This document shows positions 45,235 through 57,085 of a DNA stretch of 64,000 bases, in pieces; the stretch's first letter is position 1; every line of letters begins with the position of its first letter. Below the pieces are notes generated by a model that was given only the letters and a program-made list of their open reading frames with translations, searched no databases and was not told the DNA's origin. This stretch comes from Pollenia angustigena (lineage: Eukaryota; Arthropoda; Insecta; Diptera; Polleniidae). The stretch covers positions 65,257,393-65,321,392 of the forward strand of contig OV884059.1 in NCBI GenBank assembly GCA_930367215.1, in the 5' to 3' direction. Both the position numbers and the translations under genes were made by a program.

Positions 45235-48190
45235 TCTAAGATGTAACGTTGTTTCAAAAAAACTGAATACCGAAAGTCTTCAGAATGACAATAAATATTT
45301 TTTTTTAAGATCATATAGGTAGTGTATTTTAATGAAGGTGTCTAATTTTTTTATAAGGGTGAAGAAGGGCTTAGTGTGGGTTAACCGCATGTTACATAAT
45401 AAAAATAATAGAGTACCTTTTTTAACCAATTATTACTAATAATAAAAATAAAACCCCTGTCAATTTTCACCTTCTAAACATAATATTAACAAACTACCTG
45501 TTTACTTCTATCTCTCCACCCACATTTTAAAGGCAAGTGTCATAAAATAGTAAATTAACTGGTATTTCGGAGAATGACCTTAAAAAATATCCACCTGATT
45601 TAAAAACTTGTCTCTGATGCACCTGATATTTTGACAACAAAAATAACATTAAGTATTACGTGCGCTCAAATCTGTATATTTTTTTATGTAGGAAAAATTA
45701 AAAAAAGGATTATTTGTCAACATTTCTACAGAAAAAAAGTGATTTTATTCCTGGGATTAACATATTGTGGGCATTACAGTATCGAAGGTATAAAATAATA
45801 GTTGAGTTTGTAGCATACCGTCGGAAAGGTTAATTTGTCTTGTTTCTTTGCATACGCTTTATTTTTAAGGCTTTAGAAACACAAATAGGAAAAAATTCAA
45901 AATAGTTCGTATGCTTAAAATTGAAAAACCCTCGTCTAGAGTTAGAACTTATTTTTTTTATACATAAGCCACTCGCATCCCAAAAAGGGACCAAAACTAC
46001 TTTAAAGGAAAAGACATAAGCTTTCTTTTGAAGAAAAAAAAAAATAAAAAAAAAAGTTTTAAATTTAAAAAAAAATGTATTTCATTTTTTTAAAAAAACA
46101 AAAAAAATTTTTTTAAAAGATGGATCAAATGGCTATCGAAACTACTTGGGACACATTTTGCTAACACCAATAGGTAATAAGTTACATGGATAAGAAAGAA
46201 CACCTGTATGGCCAAAATGTCAAATTTTGACCCCCACTAACTCAGAAACTTTTAGACCGATCTTGTTGAAAATATGTGTCTAAGCTACTATCCAATAGGA
46301 CTAACCTTGGTGCAAATTTCATCCAATCGGCTTAATAAATAATTTATTGTTAGTTTTTAATCAGTTTGTTCTATTGATATGATGTAAAATAAATCAGGTA
46401 TAAATCCGTACTTGATTCAAGAAAATTCGTACTCACTGTACAATTAATACCGCTTCGGATTGATTTAAGTACGGATAGATTGATTTTTCTTTTGAGTGAA
46501 GGCGTTACAATTGTGAAACAATAGGTTAAAATGAGAAATAGCATTCTTACTTAGACACCCATTAAATAAAATACAAATTTAGAAAAATCAGGTAAGGAAT
46601 ATTTTTTAAAGGAGCTTAAAGTTCGATTGATGTAGAAAATTAGCTTTTTGGCAAATTTTTAAGTTCCTTGTTAATTTAAAACTTGTAATGCTCGTGTAGG
46701 GGGGGGTGGAGTTTCAGAAGGGGATAAGGAATAAGATGCAGCAGTTCCGAATATATTAACAACATATAGTATCCCACGTAGCAATACCATTATATAATAT
46801 AATTGACACGGTGTATTCGCTTAGGAAAAATCCAGAGCGATGCCATATGGAACTTACGAATTTGGTTTTTTCTTTTATTTTTTTTTTACGAACTGCTTGC
46901 ACCCCAATCCCTTCCTTACCCTTCAATATTATCAAGTGACAGGGAGTCGATGGGACCCGTCTTAGCCGCTAGACCCAGTGATGTGGGGAGCTTCTTGCCC
47001 TCTGTCAGCCCGAAACACCATTACATGTTATTATTAAAGAGTCTCGGATTTGCAGTGATGCTAACAAATATGGATATGTGTACAACCTATTAACTATTGA
47101 TTCACCAAAAAAAAAAAAATGAAAAAAAATTATCTATAGCCTATTGAAATCTAAGAAGGGATGCAGCGTCGAAAGTAACTTTTTGGGTAAGGATGTAAAT
47201 ACTCCGTATTCAGAACCCTCCCAAACCATTGTTCTTCTAACACGAAACTAATTTTAAGAAGAACCCTAAGAAAAATCAAATTTTCCCCAACCCCAAAGGA
47301 TAAGGCGTATAAAATTTTACTCCATCATTATTTCATATTTATTTTCAAGTTAAAGTTTAAATTCGAAACATTTTGATAAATTTATAAAATTCCTTAAAAA
47401 AAATATTATGATCCTAACAGCTACTTATCTACTGATATATATTAAAACAAATTTCCGATTTAAAAAAATTTTAGGAAAAAAAAAATTTCTAGGAAATTCC
47501 GAACTATTAATTTAATTTAAAAATTTTTCTTTCTTCAATTATTGTTTCTGGGTTGTCGTTGCATTCCTAAATCTTATTACACTTCTTCACAAAATTTAAC
47601 CATTGAATGACAAACCGAGTAAGAAACCAAAACGCCGAAACCCCACCATAGGGTGTCAATTTTATCAATATATGTCTGCTAATATTATATTTATCACTTT
47701 ATCTTTTACAATAATAATATTTTCTTAAATTTCTTTTAGTTAGTTATTAAATTCTAAATTTGTTTATTAGGAAAACCAATTTTTTTCCTTTATGAAATAA
47801 GAAAAAGTGGAGGAAAAAAAAATCAAAACTGTTTCTTTCTGCTGTTAATATTTCGCAATTGTTGTAATTTTTGGTTCTTTATTTTTTTTTATTTACCAAG
47901 CAAAATTGTTAATTACAAAACTTCATAGGTTTGGCATGCAGATATCATTTTTTATATCTCCCAATGAATACTATCAGTTGTTCCTTTAAATTAGGGGTGG
48001 AAATGTTTGTGCAGTTTGGACATATAATTGCCAAAATATACCAACAAAAAGATACAGAATTGACAAAAAAACAAAAAAAAATGTATTACCTAAGCTTTGT
48101 CAGTTCCAATAATCGTTAATTACCAATACTAATAATAATTAAGAAGAACTAGAGTTTTACGATATTGGTAAATACGGTATTAAATATCGT
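45235..48190. other. Long non-coding stretch
   Basis: No supported gene. A slightly GC-richer patch at about 46890-47060 (GGGAGTCGATGGGACCCGTC) stands out from its neighbours but matches nothing I know. The segment near 46220-46350 (CTAACTCAGAAACTTTTAGA, then CAAATTTCATCCAATCGGC) reads like a common fly repeat. Confidence 0.35.
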
Positions 48191-48198
48191 ATAGAAGG

Positions 48199-48857
48199 TA
48201 GTGCTGGGATACTATCGATATTTTCTACTATCGATTTGTATCGATAGTTAAGATTTCACTATCGATATATCGATATTGCTATCGACTGAATGTTTGTACT
48301 TGTGTAGGAAAACTTAAATTATTTTTTTATAAGGCTACAGTCCGTTGTTTTTATCACTTTATTGAATGTATGAGTCGTATGTATATACGCCCGTCATTTT
48401 AGATGGCAGTTTTTTAAAAATTGATAAGTACCTTTCTGAAGGAACCGTAGTTACAGGTATTATAAGATATTCCATTGCAACTTTTAAAAATTGTCTAAAT
48501 TCTAAACCCGAAAAGGTAATCAATCTAGCGGACTTATCTTCTAATGGTCGTTCATTGTTGTGTCCTATGCTCGCAATTGCATTTGTTTTTTACAACCTTA
48601 CAAAAATATTTGACATTTAAATAGCAGTAAAAAGCATGCTAAGTAATCCATACCACTTGCCATTCTTGTTGTTTGTATTCATTGCTGTAATTAAGCGTGA
48701 ATTAATAATAGCAAATAAAAATGTGTGTGTATAGCTGCTGTTAGATGTCTTCATAGCTGTTTTTCAAATAATAAAAATATCGATATTTATATTTTTCCTA
48801 TCGATAGTTTCGATATTTTAAAACTATCGATAGTCTATCGATAGTTTCCCAGCACTA
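48199..48857. mobile_element. hAT-type MITE rich in TATCGATA
   Basis: Inverted ends TAGTGCTGGGA and TCCCAGCACTA are flanked by an exact 8-bp duplication ATAGAAGG (48191-48198 and 48858-48865). Eight exact TATCGATA sites lie in two clusters near the ends: 48213, 48239, 48260 and 48268, then 48778, 48799, 48825 and 48836. The 659-bp element has an 84-codon open frame at 48366-48620 with no known motif. TATCGATA is the known DRE site of the host factor DREF, and CGATA the BEAF-32 core. Confidence 0.9.
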
Positions 48858-48964
48858 ATAGAAGGTACTTAACAGAGATTATGTAAACACCAAACCAAAC
48901 AAAATTCATGTACTTATTTGCAGAGATGTTAAAAACAGCGTTACCGTTGGTGCCACTAATAGCC

Positions 48965-49490
48965 TTTTTACACTGATCAACATCTAACATCTACCATCAA
49001 TTTCCCACCATTTGCGAAGATGTTAATATCTTTCCATAAGAAATACATAGGGCTAAAAAACAACATCTTTCAACATCTTTAAAAGATGTTCCTATCTCAT
49101 TTTATTCCACTCTACATCTTTCGATTATTTTAGTGTCATCACTATAAAAGTGTCAATAAGTTCTATTATTATTGTGGCATCACTGACAAAATGGAAGTTG
49201 CTTTGAAAGCAGCGTTACCATTTGTCAAGTTTTATATCTTAATGCAATGTTTTTTTGTTAAGTATTTTTTATATTTTTAAACAAATTGAACTTCAAATAC
49301 ATTTTTGAGTTTTCTTTTTAAATGTTGGCACTTTTGTGAGAAAAAAACATTTTTAATTTAATAAATTTTTTTTTTCAAATATGGTGACATTTTTGTTTGA
49401 TGGCAGATGTTAGATGTGAGCAATGTAAACGAGTGTTTCACATTTTCTACATCTTTGATGGTAGACGTTAGATGTTGATCAGTGTGAAAA
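48965..49490. mobile_element. MITE with TTTTYACACTGATCAACATC ends
   Basis: The left end TTTTTACACTGATCAACATC followed by TAACATCTACCATCAA is mirrored at the right by TTGATGGTAGACGTTAGATG and TTGATCAGTGTGAAAA. It is about 526 bp with no coding capacity. An older inverted copy lies at 1525-1988. Target duplication unclear. Confidence 0.8.
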
Positions 49491-49496
49491 CCCTAT

Positions 49497-49794
49497 AAAG
49501 TGGCAATTTGCCACTTTTTCAACTGCTTGGATACTATTTGGCCACTTTTACAAAATGCACCTAAATGTGGTACTTTTTGTGATTCTTGCCACTTTTTTCA
49601 TACTTTTTACGTTAGGAAAAGATACTTTTTTTCTTTCTGTTTTATTATAACTCCCAGCTTTAATATAAGTTAAACTGTTTTGATATATGTATGTATATGT
49701 AAGCAAGTTTATATGAAATTTATTTTCTTGTCATGCATGGTTAGCTGAAAATCGGTTGAATAAACTTTCTATTAACCTGTTTTATTTATTATAT
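49497..49794. other. GCCACTTTTT-word region and non-coding DNA
   Basis: TGCCACTTTTT or GGCCACTTTTA words recur between 49500 and 49600, similar in style to the TGCCGATTTTT words of the hAT element at 2734. A terminus could not be defined. Confidence 0.3.
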
Positions 49795-50495
49795 GGGTAA
49801 TTCCATGTCAAAACGACCAAGAGTGGGACACGACCCCTTCCGATTTTAATGAAATTTGGTGAGAAGGTTCCTTTTATCTTATAAGGAACATATATGAACG
49901 AAAAAAAAAATTAAAAATTTTTTTTTTCAAAAGTTATGTCATATTCAAAATGTCATAATTTCGCCAAATTAGCCGAATGTGTTGAGCTCATTTCTTCAAT
50001 ATCTTGAAAACTACTTGACATACGAAGATGATTTTAATGTCATTTTAAAGAGAATACTTGGGGCTACAAACAATATATAAAAAAAAAATATCTGCAAAAT
50101 GTTTAATTTTAAAAACGGACTAAGTCAAAAACCTATTTTTTTATTTGGCTGATTTTTTTTTTGTATAATACCTCAAACTGTTCTTTAAAAAAAAAACAGA
50201 CCAGCCGCGCACCTGGCATTTTACCCTAATGTGGGACGCTGAATCCAGTGGTGCTAATCGTTTTTTTAGGTTAGCTCTTGTTTTCAAGATATACCGTTAT
50301 TTCGAAAATGTAAGAGGCTGCACAGCATATATTCGCGTAATCCAAAATAGGTTTAGTTTATTAAAATAACTAAAATAACGAAATTCGCAAAAAATAATAA
50401 AGTGGGGTGGGTCATACATTTGACCCATGTAGGAGCATCATTAAAATCGGAAGGGGTCGTGTCCCACTCTTGGTCGTTTTGACATGGAATTACCC
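49795..50495. mobile_element. MITE with identical 58-bp terminal inverted repeats
   Basis: The first 58 bp, starting GGGTAATTCCATGTCAAAAC, are an exact inverted copy of the last 58 bp (50438-50495). ATAT flanks both sides. The 701-bp interior has no coding capacity. Perfect arms imply recent movement or arm-to-arm conversion. A diverged partial copy, reverse orientation, lies at about 55800-56391. Confidence 0.9.
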
Positions 50496-50639
50496 ATATA
50501 TATATTGGTCGTGAAGCACAAACCGAACTGTTGTGTACCGAAAACTTTTCTAAAATTTGTGTAATTGACATTAAAAGTAAAATCTAAGTTTTTACCAAAA
50601 ATTGTGTAAATAATTGATATAAAAAACCAAAAGCTCAAG

Positions 50640-51020
50640 ATATAAACTATTTCGAATTAGTTTCAGAGTTTAAAGATATTATAACTGCCCCAGATGCATT
50701 TATACGTGAATTTAAACTTCTAGAGAGTAAAGTAAGTGACACGAATTATGAACACATATTTAAAATTTCGAATACTGTGAAGATTTTTGGCGTGAAATTG
50801 GAACATTGAAAAATAGAATTGATGAGTATACCTGTATATATATTCAAACTTTTACAAATTGATCTTTCATAGTAGGTCTTCTAAGCGTGTTTTTACTAAG
50901 TTAGCTTTAATAAAAAGTAAAGTAACAAATAGGTTACAAGTGAATACTTGCGAATCCATGCTTTTATCTTTAAATTTGTTAGATACTAGCCTTGAAGATT
51001 GGGTTCCAAGTGAAGACATT
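50640..51020 (+). pseudogene. Possible relic of a hAT-like transposase C-terminus
   Basis: Broken frames encode FELVSEFKDIITAPDAF and, further on (about 50890-51020), KRVFTKLALIKSKVTNRL then LLSLNLLDTSLEDW. The last pattern (VFxKLxLIKxxxxNRL) recalls the dimerisation region at the C-terminus of hAT-like transposases. Several stops and a frame change lie between the blocks. Weak evidence; it could be another decayed element gene. Confidence 0.3.
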
Positions 51021-51192
51021 TAACGAAAGTATAGTATATAGTCGTTTTAAGAACAATCAATTGTAAAAAAATTTGTATGAAACTGACCATTAATAAATAA
51101 CACAGGACTACATTGAAAAAGTTTGTTTAACCATTCCAACTGATTCTTATATTTTTGGAATGCTAAAGACGAGTATCAGCGCAGTTTTCTCC

Positions 51193-51330
51193 CATCACGT
51201 CACATTTATCAGATACACCAATTATTGTAATTTCGGCAAATGTTTTGTACCACAATTTATAACTGAATCCAGTTTTATAGTTTTGGTTTATAAACCTGAT
51301 TACAAAAATTTTAAGCAATAATAGACGAAA
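51193..51330. repeat. Left arm of a long inverted repeat
   Basis: TTCTCCCATCACGTCACATTT through ATACACCAATTATTGTAATT and TGTTTTGTACCA, then further inside GATTACAAAAATTTT, pairs at roughly 75-80% (by eye) with the right arm at about 52860-52990. Confidence 0.6.
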
Positions 51331-51506
51331 TTGGATAAAAACTAAATATGCTTTAGTATAGAAATTTAAACACTCGCACTTAAATTCAGTAGCATGTATG
51401 CATTTATTTGTATTAAGTTGCGGAACTGATTAAATATAAAGTATTTGAAAAAGTGATATTTTCGTTTTTTTGTTATAGGATTACCTGCCAGGCCTCCGGT
51501 GTCTAC

Positions 51507-52759
51507 ACAGAAAAAAGTAAAAAACGGTTTTGATCACCAAAATAATTGAAACAAGCAAAAAATTGTTTAATTTTGCACCTATCACCGAAATGATTATACC
51601 AATTACTCAAACTTGCAAAAATTGCAAAACAACGATTTTTTTCCCAATTAAAAAGTTTTTACATTTCAATTACAAAAATAATTGAAAAAATTATTAATAT
51701 TAAACAATATTTTAATTGAATTAATTAACAAATTAATTTAAAAAAATCAATATTTTAATTGAATGAATTACTAACGTAATTGATTACAATATAGAAAATT
51801 AATTATTTTAATAATTGTATTAATTAAAACAGTGATTGAATTATTGCATTAGATTGATTAAATTTTTAATTGAATCAATTAAACAGTGTATTTGAAATAC
51901 AATCTTAATTCAATTACGCAAATCATTCAATCAAACAAATAGTTTTATTTAAATATGGTTTAAAACTAACTTATTTTATTTGTTTAATTGTAAAAGCTCA
52001 TGCTTAATTGTACAAATTTGGAAGATTTTTTTGACAAAGGAATTTCATACATACAACTTTGTATAAAATTGTAGAATAACTCTGATTCTTCAGGGTATTC
52101 AAGATTGAAAACAAAAAACTGTGTTTGTTGTGTAATTTGGCTGTACTTTTTTTCACCTATTCACTTTAAACGCACAACATGAAATGACGCCAAAAATAAT
52201 TAAAGAATTAACAAACAAAGAAAATTAACACCAAATTTCGATTGCGACCATAACCACCGTCAACCATGTGGTCAGCCACAAGGCGATTTTTTATTTTACG
52301 CATAATATACATATGTATGTAGGCTCATTATTGACATTGTTGGTGGTCATAATTGTAATTAGTCTATAACAAATCTCAGTTCATTTTTTACTTGTTGATA
52401 GTTTTTTTTGCACGCGACGCTTACTGTTCTTTTTGATGACAAAAACATGTGTGTATGTAGGTACATGTAAGGGCAAAGACAATAAATTTATAAAGATGTT
52501 GGCTGCACTTGTAACATTTTTCGCAAACTGTTGATGAGGAAGGAAAGCAACAAGGAGAAATCAACAATGTGTTCAATTCAAACAACCGAGTTTATTGATT
52601 CAATTAAACTTATTATTAAAATTAAGCTTAAAATCAAGTAAAATTTTAATTGAAAAAAAAAATATTCTTTTTTAATTCAATTAAGAACGTAATCAAATTT
52701 ATTTTAAAATTCAAAAATCACTATTAATTGAAAAAAGACTGCCAATAATTTTTTCTGTG
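51507..52759. mobile_element. TA-flanked element with CACAGAAAAAA ends
   Basis: CACAGAAAAAAG at the left and TTTTTTCTGTG at the right are inverted and flanked by TA (51505-51506 and 52760-52761). Both end regions are full of AATTAATT and TTGAATTAATT words in alternating orientation, so much of the element can fold back. The middle (about 52010-52560) is ordinary AT-rich DNA. No coding capacity. The TA duplication suggests a Tc1/mariner-like mobiliser. Confidence 0.7.
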
Positions 52760-52859
52760 TACAAGTTCATTTCTTTCACATATTTATAAAAAACTTAAAA
52801 TAGTTTTTGTTTTCAATACAAATATACCAAATAAATGTTCTTGTCGACATCGTGGGCCT

Positions 52860-52990
52860 TGCCTCCAACTTTTGTAATAAGGTTGACTGTAGAATAATAT
52901 TATAAAACTAAATCCATAGTGGTACAAATCATCTTCCAAAATTACAGTAATTGGTGTATCTGACTAATTAGACGTGATGGGAGAATCTGG
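52860..52990. repeat. Right arm of a long inverted repeat
   Basis: TGGTACAAATCATCTTCC, then AATTGGTGTATCTGACTAAT and GACGTGATGGGAGAA, is the inverted partner of 51193-51330. The two arms enclose the CACAGAAAAAA element, so they may be the ends of an older transposon into which it jumped. Confidence 0.6.
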
Positions 52991-52994
52991 GGGA

Positions 52995-53555
52995 ATGGGC
53001 AAATAAATTTCTAAAAAGTTTTTAAATATCTACCTGTGCAATACAATGCCTTTAATAAATCAAAGAAAATGTATTCAGAAGGAAAAGTACAAGAAATATA
53101 CTAATAAATGTATATATAAAACACATTACATAAATATTTTCTATTTGCAGCAACAATGTCATAATCAAAAAACATGTTTGGTGAAAGCAAGTTTAACGTT
53201 TTTGAATTACCAAAACATTAAAGTCAATATTTTATAAAAATTACTTCTCGAGAAAAGTATTTCCAAAATATTTATTTTAGTTTTTACAACAAATGAGCCG
53301 TTTGTAAATAAGTATGTATGTCTTTTGTAATACGATCAATTTTTTTAGTGTATAAAATTACTATACAATGTTTTTTGTTATGTTTTAATACCATTTAATA
53401 TTATAATAAATAGAAAAAAACGTCAAAAATGCATAACGTGGTGTACTTATTTTTTTAAAAATCCCCTTTTTGGTGACACTTTTTTTGTAGATATCCCCTT
53501 TTTTTTGGTACTTTTTTAAAATATCCGACACTGGTTGAAAAGCTTTCCAGTGCCC
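52995..53555. other. Non-coding stretch
   Basis: No gene. ATATCCCCTTTTTT-type words at 53460-53525 look like the subterminal words of hAT-type MITEs, but no pair of ends was found. Confidence 0.3.
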
Positions 53556-54267
53556 ATGTTCTGTAACTCTCGCGTCGAGAAAGTTTTCGATTGAAATGTG
53601 TGAAATGAAACAAAAATGCCATAAATTGAAACAAACAGCTGTTTTTCTCACTTAACTGTGTCTGTAACTTTTTTTTGCGAGTACAAGCTGTCACGTAAGG
53701 AAATTACTAGCCAATTTACAGAAAAAGTGTGTGTGTAACATTTTGGTGAGAAAAGTTCCCGCTTTGAACTGTCAAATAAACTCACGAATAAAAATGAGGC
53801 GAGAAAAAACACTAAAAAACAATTAAAAATGCAAAGAATAATAATAATAATATTTTTATTCTTGGCACATTTTTCATTGTTTTATTATTTTGCTTTTAAT
53901 ATTTTTATAAAATATACGAATTTTTTTAAAACTCGTTTGCAAGCAACAAACATTAAAGTCGCACTTTACACAATTTGGTATATCCGACGGTTGTGTTTTC
54001 GCCGCCGTCGTTGAAAAATTTTCAATTTAAGTAAATTTTGGTCGCCGTCAACGATATGTGTTACTGGCGTTCTGAACGTCTGCAATGTCACATCGGCTTC
54101 GAGTGCAATATTATGACATTTATAACGTAACGACGTAATCTCTTTTGATAGTTTTCGACATGAGTTACAGACACACATTTTTCTCACTTTTCGAGAAACG
54201 ATGGAATATTTTGTTTCACATCTTTTCGATGCAAGAAGTTCTCACTAAAGTTACAGAACATGGGTAC
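53556..54267. mobile_element. MITE with CCCATGTTCTGTAACT ends
   Basis: CCCATGTTCTGTAACT at the left is mirrored by AGTTACAGAACATGGG at the right. CTGTAACT or GAGTTACAG and TTCTCAC words recur inside, several in inverted order. The ~712-bp interior carries short open frames on both strands that I treat as incidental. The target duplication is not clear. Confidence 0.7.
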
Positions 54268-55564
54268 AGGTCACTGCTGTTAAGTGTATAAATGAGAAGA
54301 GAAGATGATGTATGTTGGCTGCGTTATACCTTAATTTTTAAACAAATTACGCAGTTATTTTTTCCTTTTCTTTTTGTCTCTTTTTGTTGATTTTTTTTTT
54401 GTTGGTGTTTTAACACTTAGTTTTTTTTCTTGTTTTTCTTTTCCTTTACTTCTTGCGATTTACTTTTTCTTATTTATCACAATTTTGGAATATTTGATAC
54501 TCAGGCAATTTAAAAAAATTTATCAATAATATTTTATTAGGCCAGTAAATTTTATTTCTTTTTTTTTTTTTGTAGGTAATTCTTTTTATTTTTAACAAAA
54601 ACGTGAGTTTTATAAAACAAAAACTGTCTTGATTTTAGATTTTTAGCTTCAACTTTCCAAGCTATCTGTGATTTTGTGCACTGCTTGAAATATTATTGTA
54701 ATCACGGTTTTTTTTTTAAATTCTAGTTGCAATATTGTAAAATTTTATTTGGCGACTAGCCCAACCATTTTTTTCCACTTTCGCTACACTGTGTAATAAA
54801 TAATTTAGGAGTGCAACCTGTTTATGACAACCAACCTTTTCCTCTTAATTTTTAATTTATGGCCAACTAGTAACAATGACTTTTCACATAACACTTAATT
54901 AAACACTTGTAATATCAACGACTTTCTGAGCTAACTATAATATCAAACTACATTTAAGGAAAAAACTTCATTGTGCCTGCTCTCGATGTTCGTCGGCTTT
55001 GTTTCAAGTTTCATGCGAAACTGATTTTCTGGGTACAACTACGTATTAGCAAACCAATTTCCAATTGTCGTGTCAGAGAATTAGCACCCGTTCTCTGTTG
55101 GGTCAATGGTGTCATAAGGGGAAACAATATGAGAATGACTCTTCGAAAAGAAACTAGTAAAAGAGTTAGAAGTTAATAAATGCAAATGTTAGATAATGTT
55201 AAAACTTCCAATTTAATAAAATTACCTTTTCTCTAAAATTCTAACTGAGGAGCTGACTCCTCCTTTTTTCTATTTCTTCCGCAGTATTGATTTTATCAGA
55301 TGATAGCAGTCTTTTCTGCTTTCTTAACCAAATATTTCACGTTGTCATTGGATGCCTTTCAATTCTGTCGTTATAGCTGTCTTCTTAATTATATTTGGAA
55401 AAATAAATACTTTTCAATGAAGAAAAAAAAAACCAATAAATGCTCTCCTAATTTTTTCCATATTTTAATCAGTAAGATTACACTAAAGTTTAGCCTATAA
55501 TTATGTATTACCTCTTGCTGACTTGCAATTTTATTTGGTTAAGAATTAATGTTGAAGGAGAATA
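54268..55564. other. Non-coding stretch
   Basis: T-rich DNA with no supported gene. A plus-strand frame at 54973-55176 is of balanced composition but unrecognised and without context. Confidence 0.3.
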
Positions 55565-55572
55565 TATGCACT

Positions 55573-56554
55573 TAGGGTTGCCATCCGTCCTCCGTCCGGT
55601 GTCCGGTCCTCTTTTTTTGGGTATCCGGGGCAGTCCTACTTCTTTTTCATCAAGTGTCCGGGGTTGTCCGGCTTTTTACACCTTTATTGAAAATTCTTTC
55701 CTGCATTTAAACTTTAAATAACAGGTCACAAAATTCATTAAAAAAAGATTTAGGTGCTCTGGTTTTTTTTAAGATAGGTATGATTTAATTTTTGGGGACG
55801 TAACGTGACAAAAAGAGTACTTTTCTTTGAAAATGGAGCTTCCAAAAATGCAACAAATAAGCAAAAGCAACCTTATCAATGTCGTTACTTTTGTTCAAAT
55901 AAATACTTATTGCTCAAATGACTATATTAAAATTTTATTTTAAGATTATTTTTGGAAATAAATAAAAAATCATATCTTAAAAAAAAGTACATCCTTCAAA
56001 GTTTCAGGATTTTGAAAGAACAGATTGAAGTATTATATAAAAAAAACCAGCAAAAAATAGGGGTTTGACTAAATCCATTTTTTAAATTTAATATTTTGCA
56101 AAGACATTTTTTCAATATATTTATTGTAGCCTCAAGTATTCTCTTTAAACTGACCAAAATCATTTTCGTATTAAGTAGTTTTCGAGATACATATAAAAAA
56201 AATAAACTCAACACATTCGGTTCATTCGGCGAAATTATGACATTTTGAATATGACATAACTTTTGAAAAAAATTAAAAAATTGTTTTTCGTTGATATATG
56301 TTCTTTATGGGATGAAAGAAACCCTCCCTCCAAATTTCATTCAAATCGAAAGGGGTCAAGTCCCACTCTAGGTCGATTTGACATGGAGTTAAATTAAGTT
56401 TTTGTGTAAAAACTAATTTTGGTTGTTAATTTTTATGCCGTCGTTAATTTTATTAAAATTAGGTTGTTTAGAAAGTGTCCTCTTTTTTCAAGCAAATGTT
56501 CTTAATTTTTTATGCTGGCGTCCTCTTTTTCTCAAAATTGAAATGGCAAGCCTA
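55573..56554. mobile_element. hAT-type element (TAGGSTTGCCAT ends)
   Basis: The ends TAGGGTTGCCAT and ATGGCAAGCCTA are inverted repeats with one mismatch. An exact 8-bp duplication TATGCACT flanks them (55565-55572 and 56555-56562). Near the left end GTCCGG and CCGTCC words recur at least six times; GTCCTCTTTTT words recur near the right end. Part of the interior (about 55800-56391) is a truncated copy of the MITE at 49795. No transposase. Confidence 0.88.
55800..56391 (-). repeat. Partial copy of the GGGTAATTCCATGTC MITE family
   Basis: GAAAGGGGTCAAGTCCCACT followed by CTAGGTCGATTTGACATGGA at 56349-56388 matches, inverted, the terminus at 49795. The CGGCGAAATTATGACATTTT and GAATATGACATAACTTTTGA blocks also match in order. 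The opposite terminus is absent. Confidence 0.7.
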
Positions 56555-56839
56555 TATGCACTCAACGTTGCTGCAAGCTCGGAAGTTAAATTGAAAAAAA
56601 TGATGGCGACTACTGTTTCTGGATTTCTTGATGCTTTGCAAATCACGAGGTCTATTTTAGATTTATTTTATTGGAAATGCTTGAAGATACGTTTAACTAA
56701 CGTGAATCTGGTAGCACTATAACTGATCTTAAGGGCAAAGCTCTCACTGAACATATCCCTTATAATCGTTGAAATATCGATGAAACTACCTATTGGTATA
56801 CCAGAATATATATAGAAAAAGGAATTAGCGGGCTTTTAT

Positions 56840-57085
56840 TTAAGCTGTCCAGATTTTACCTCAGGAAATTAAATGCAGTTATAAATTGCCATTGGGCTAT
56901 TTGAAAAAATGGTCAGAGGCTAGGGCTCCTATTCAATGCCCTGCGTGAAAAATGCGATGACGAGGAAGAAAGCAGAGGAGTCAACGGAACATCTTCTCTG
57001 TCATTGCCCGGAAATTTGAGACCTAAGACACAATCAAACTGTTTGTTTAAAGAACCCTTATTGGCAAAATTTGTCTATTTGACAT
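56840..57085 (+). pseudogene. Fragment of a LOA-like ORF2 C-terminus
   Basis: AGCTGTCCAGATTTTACCTC, then GGCTAGGGCTCC and GGAGTCAACGGAACATCTTC with TCTGTCATTGCCCGG, aligns with the C-terminal CxxC...CNCP region of the 5.7-11.4 kb element (encoding ESTEHLLCHCP). Here a sense codon stands where the larger copy has its in-frame stop near 5988, which supports that stop being a lesion. Only about 250 bp remain, with frameshifts. Confidence 0.7.

Noticed and set aside
53966..54187. Minus-strand frame with CVCNSCRKLSKEI resembling a zinc-binding N-terminus
   Set aside because: It lies wholly inside the CCCATGTTCTGTAACT MITE, overlaps its terminal words, and has no further family motif. Probably chance.
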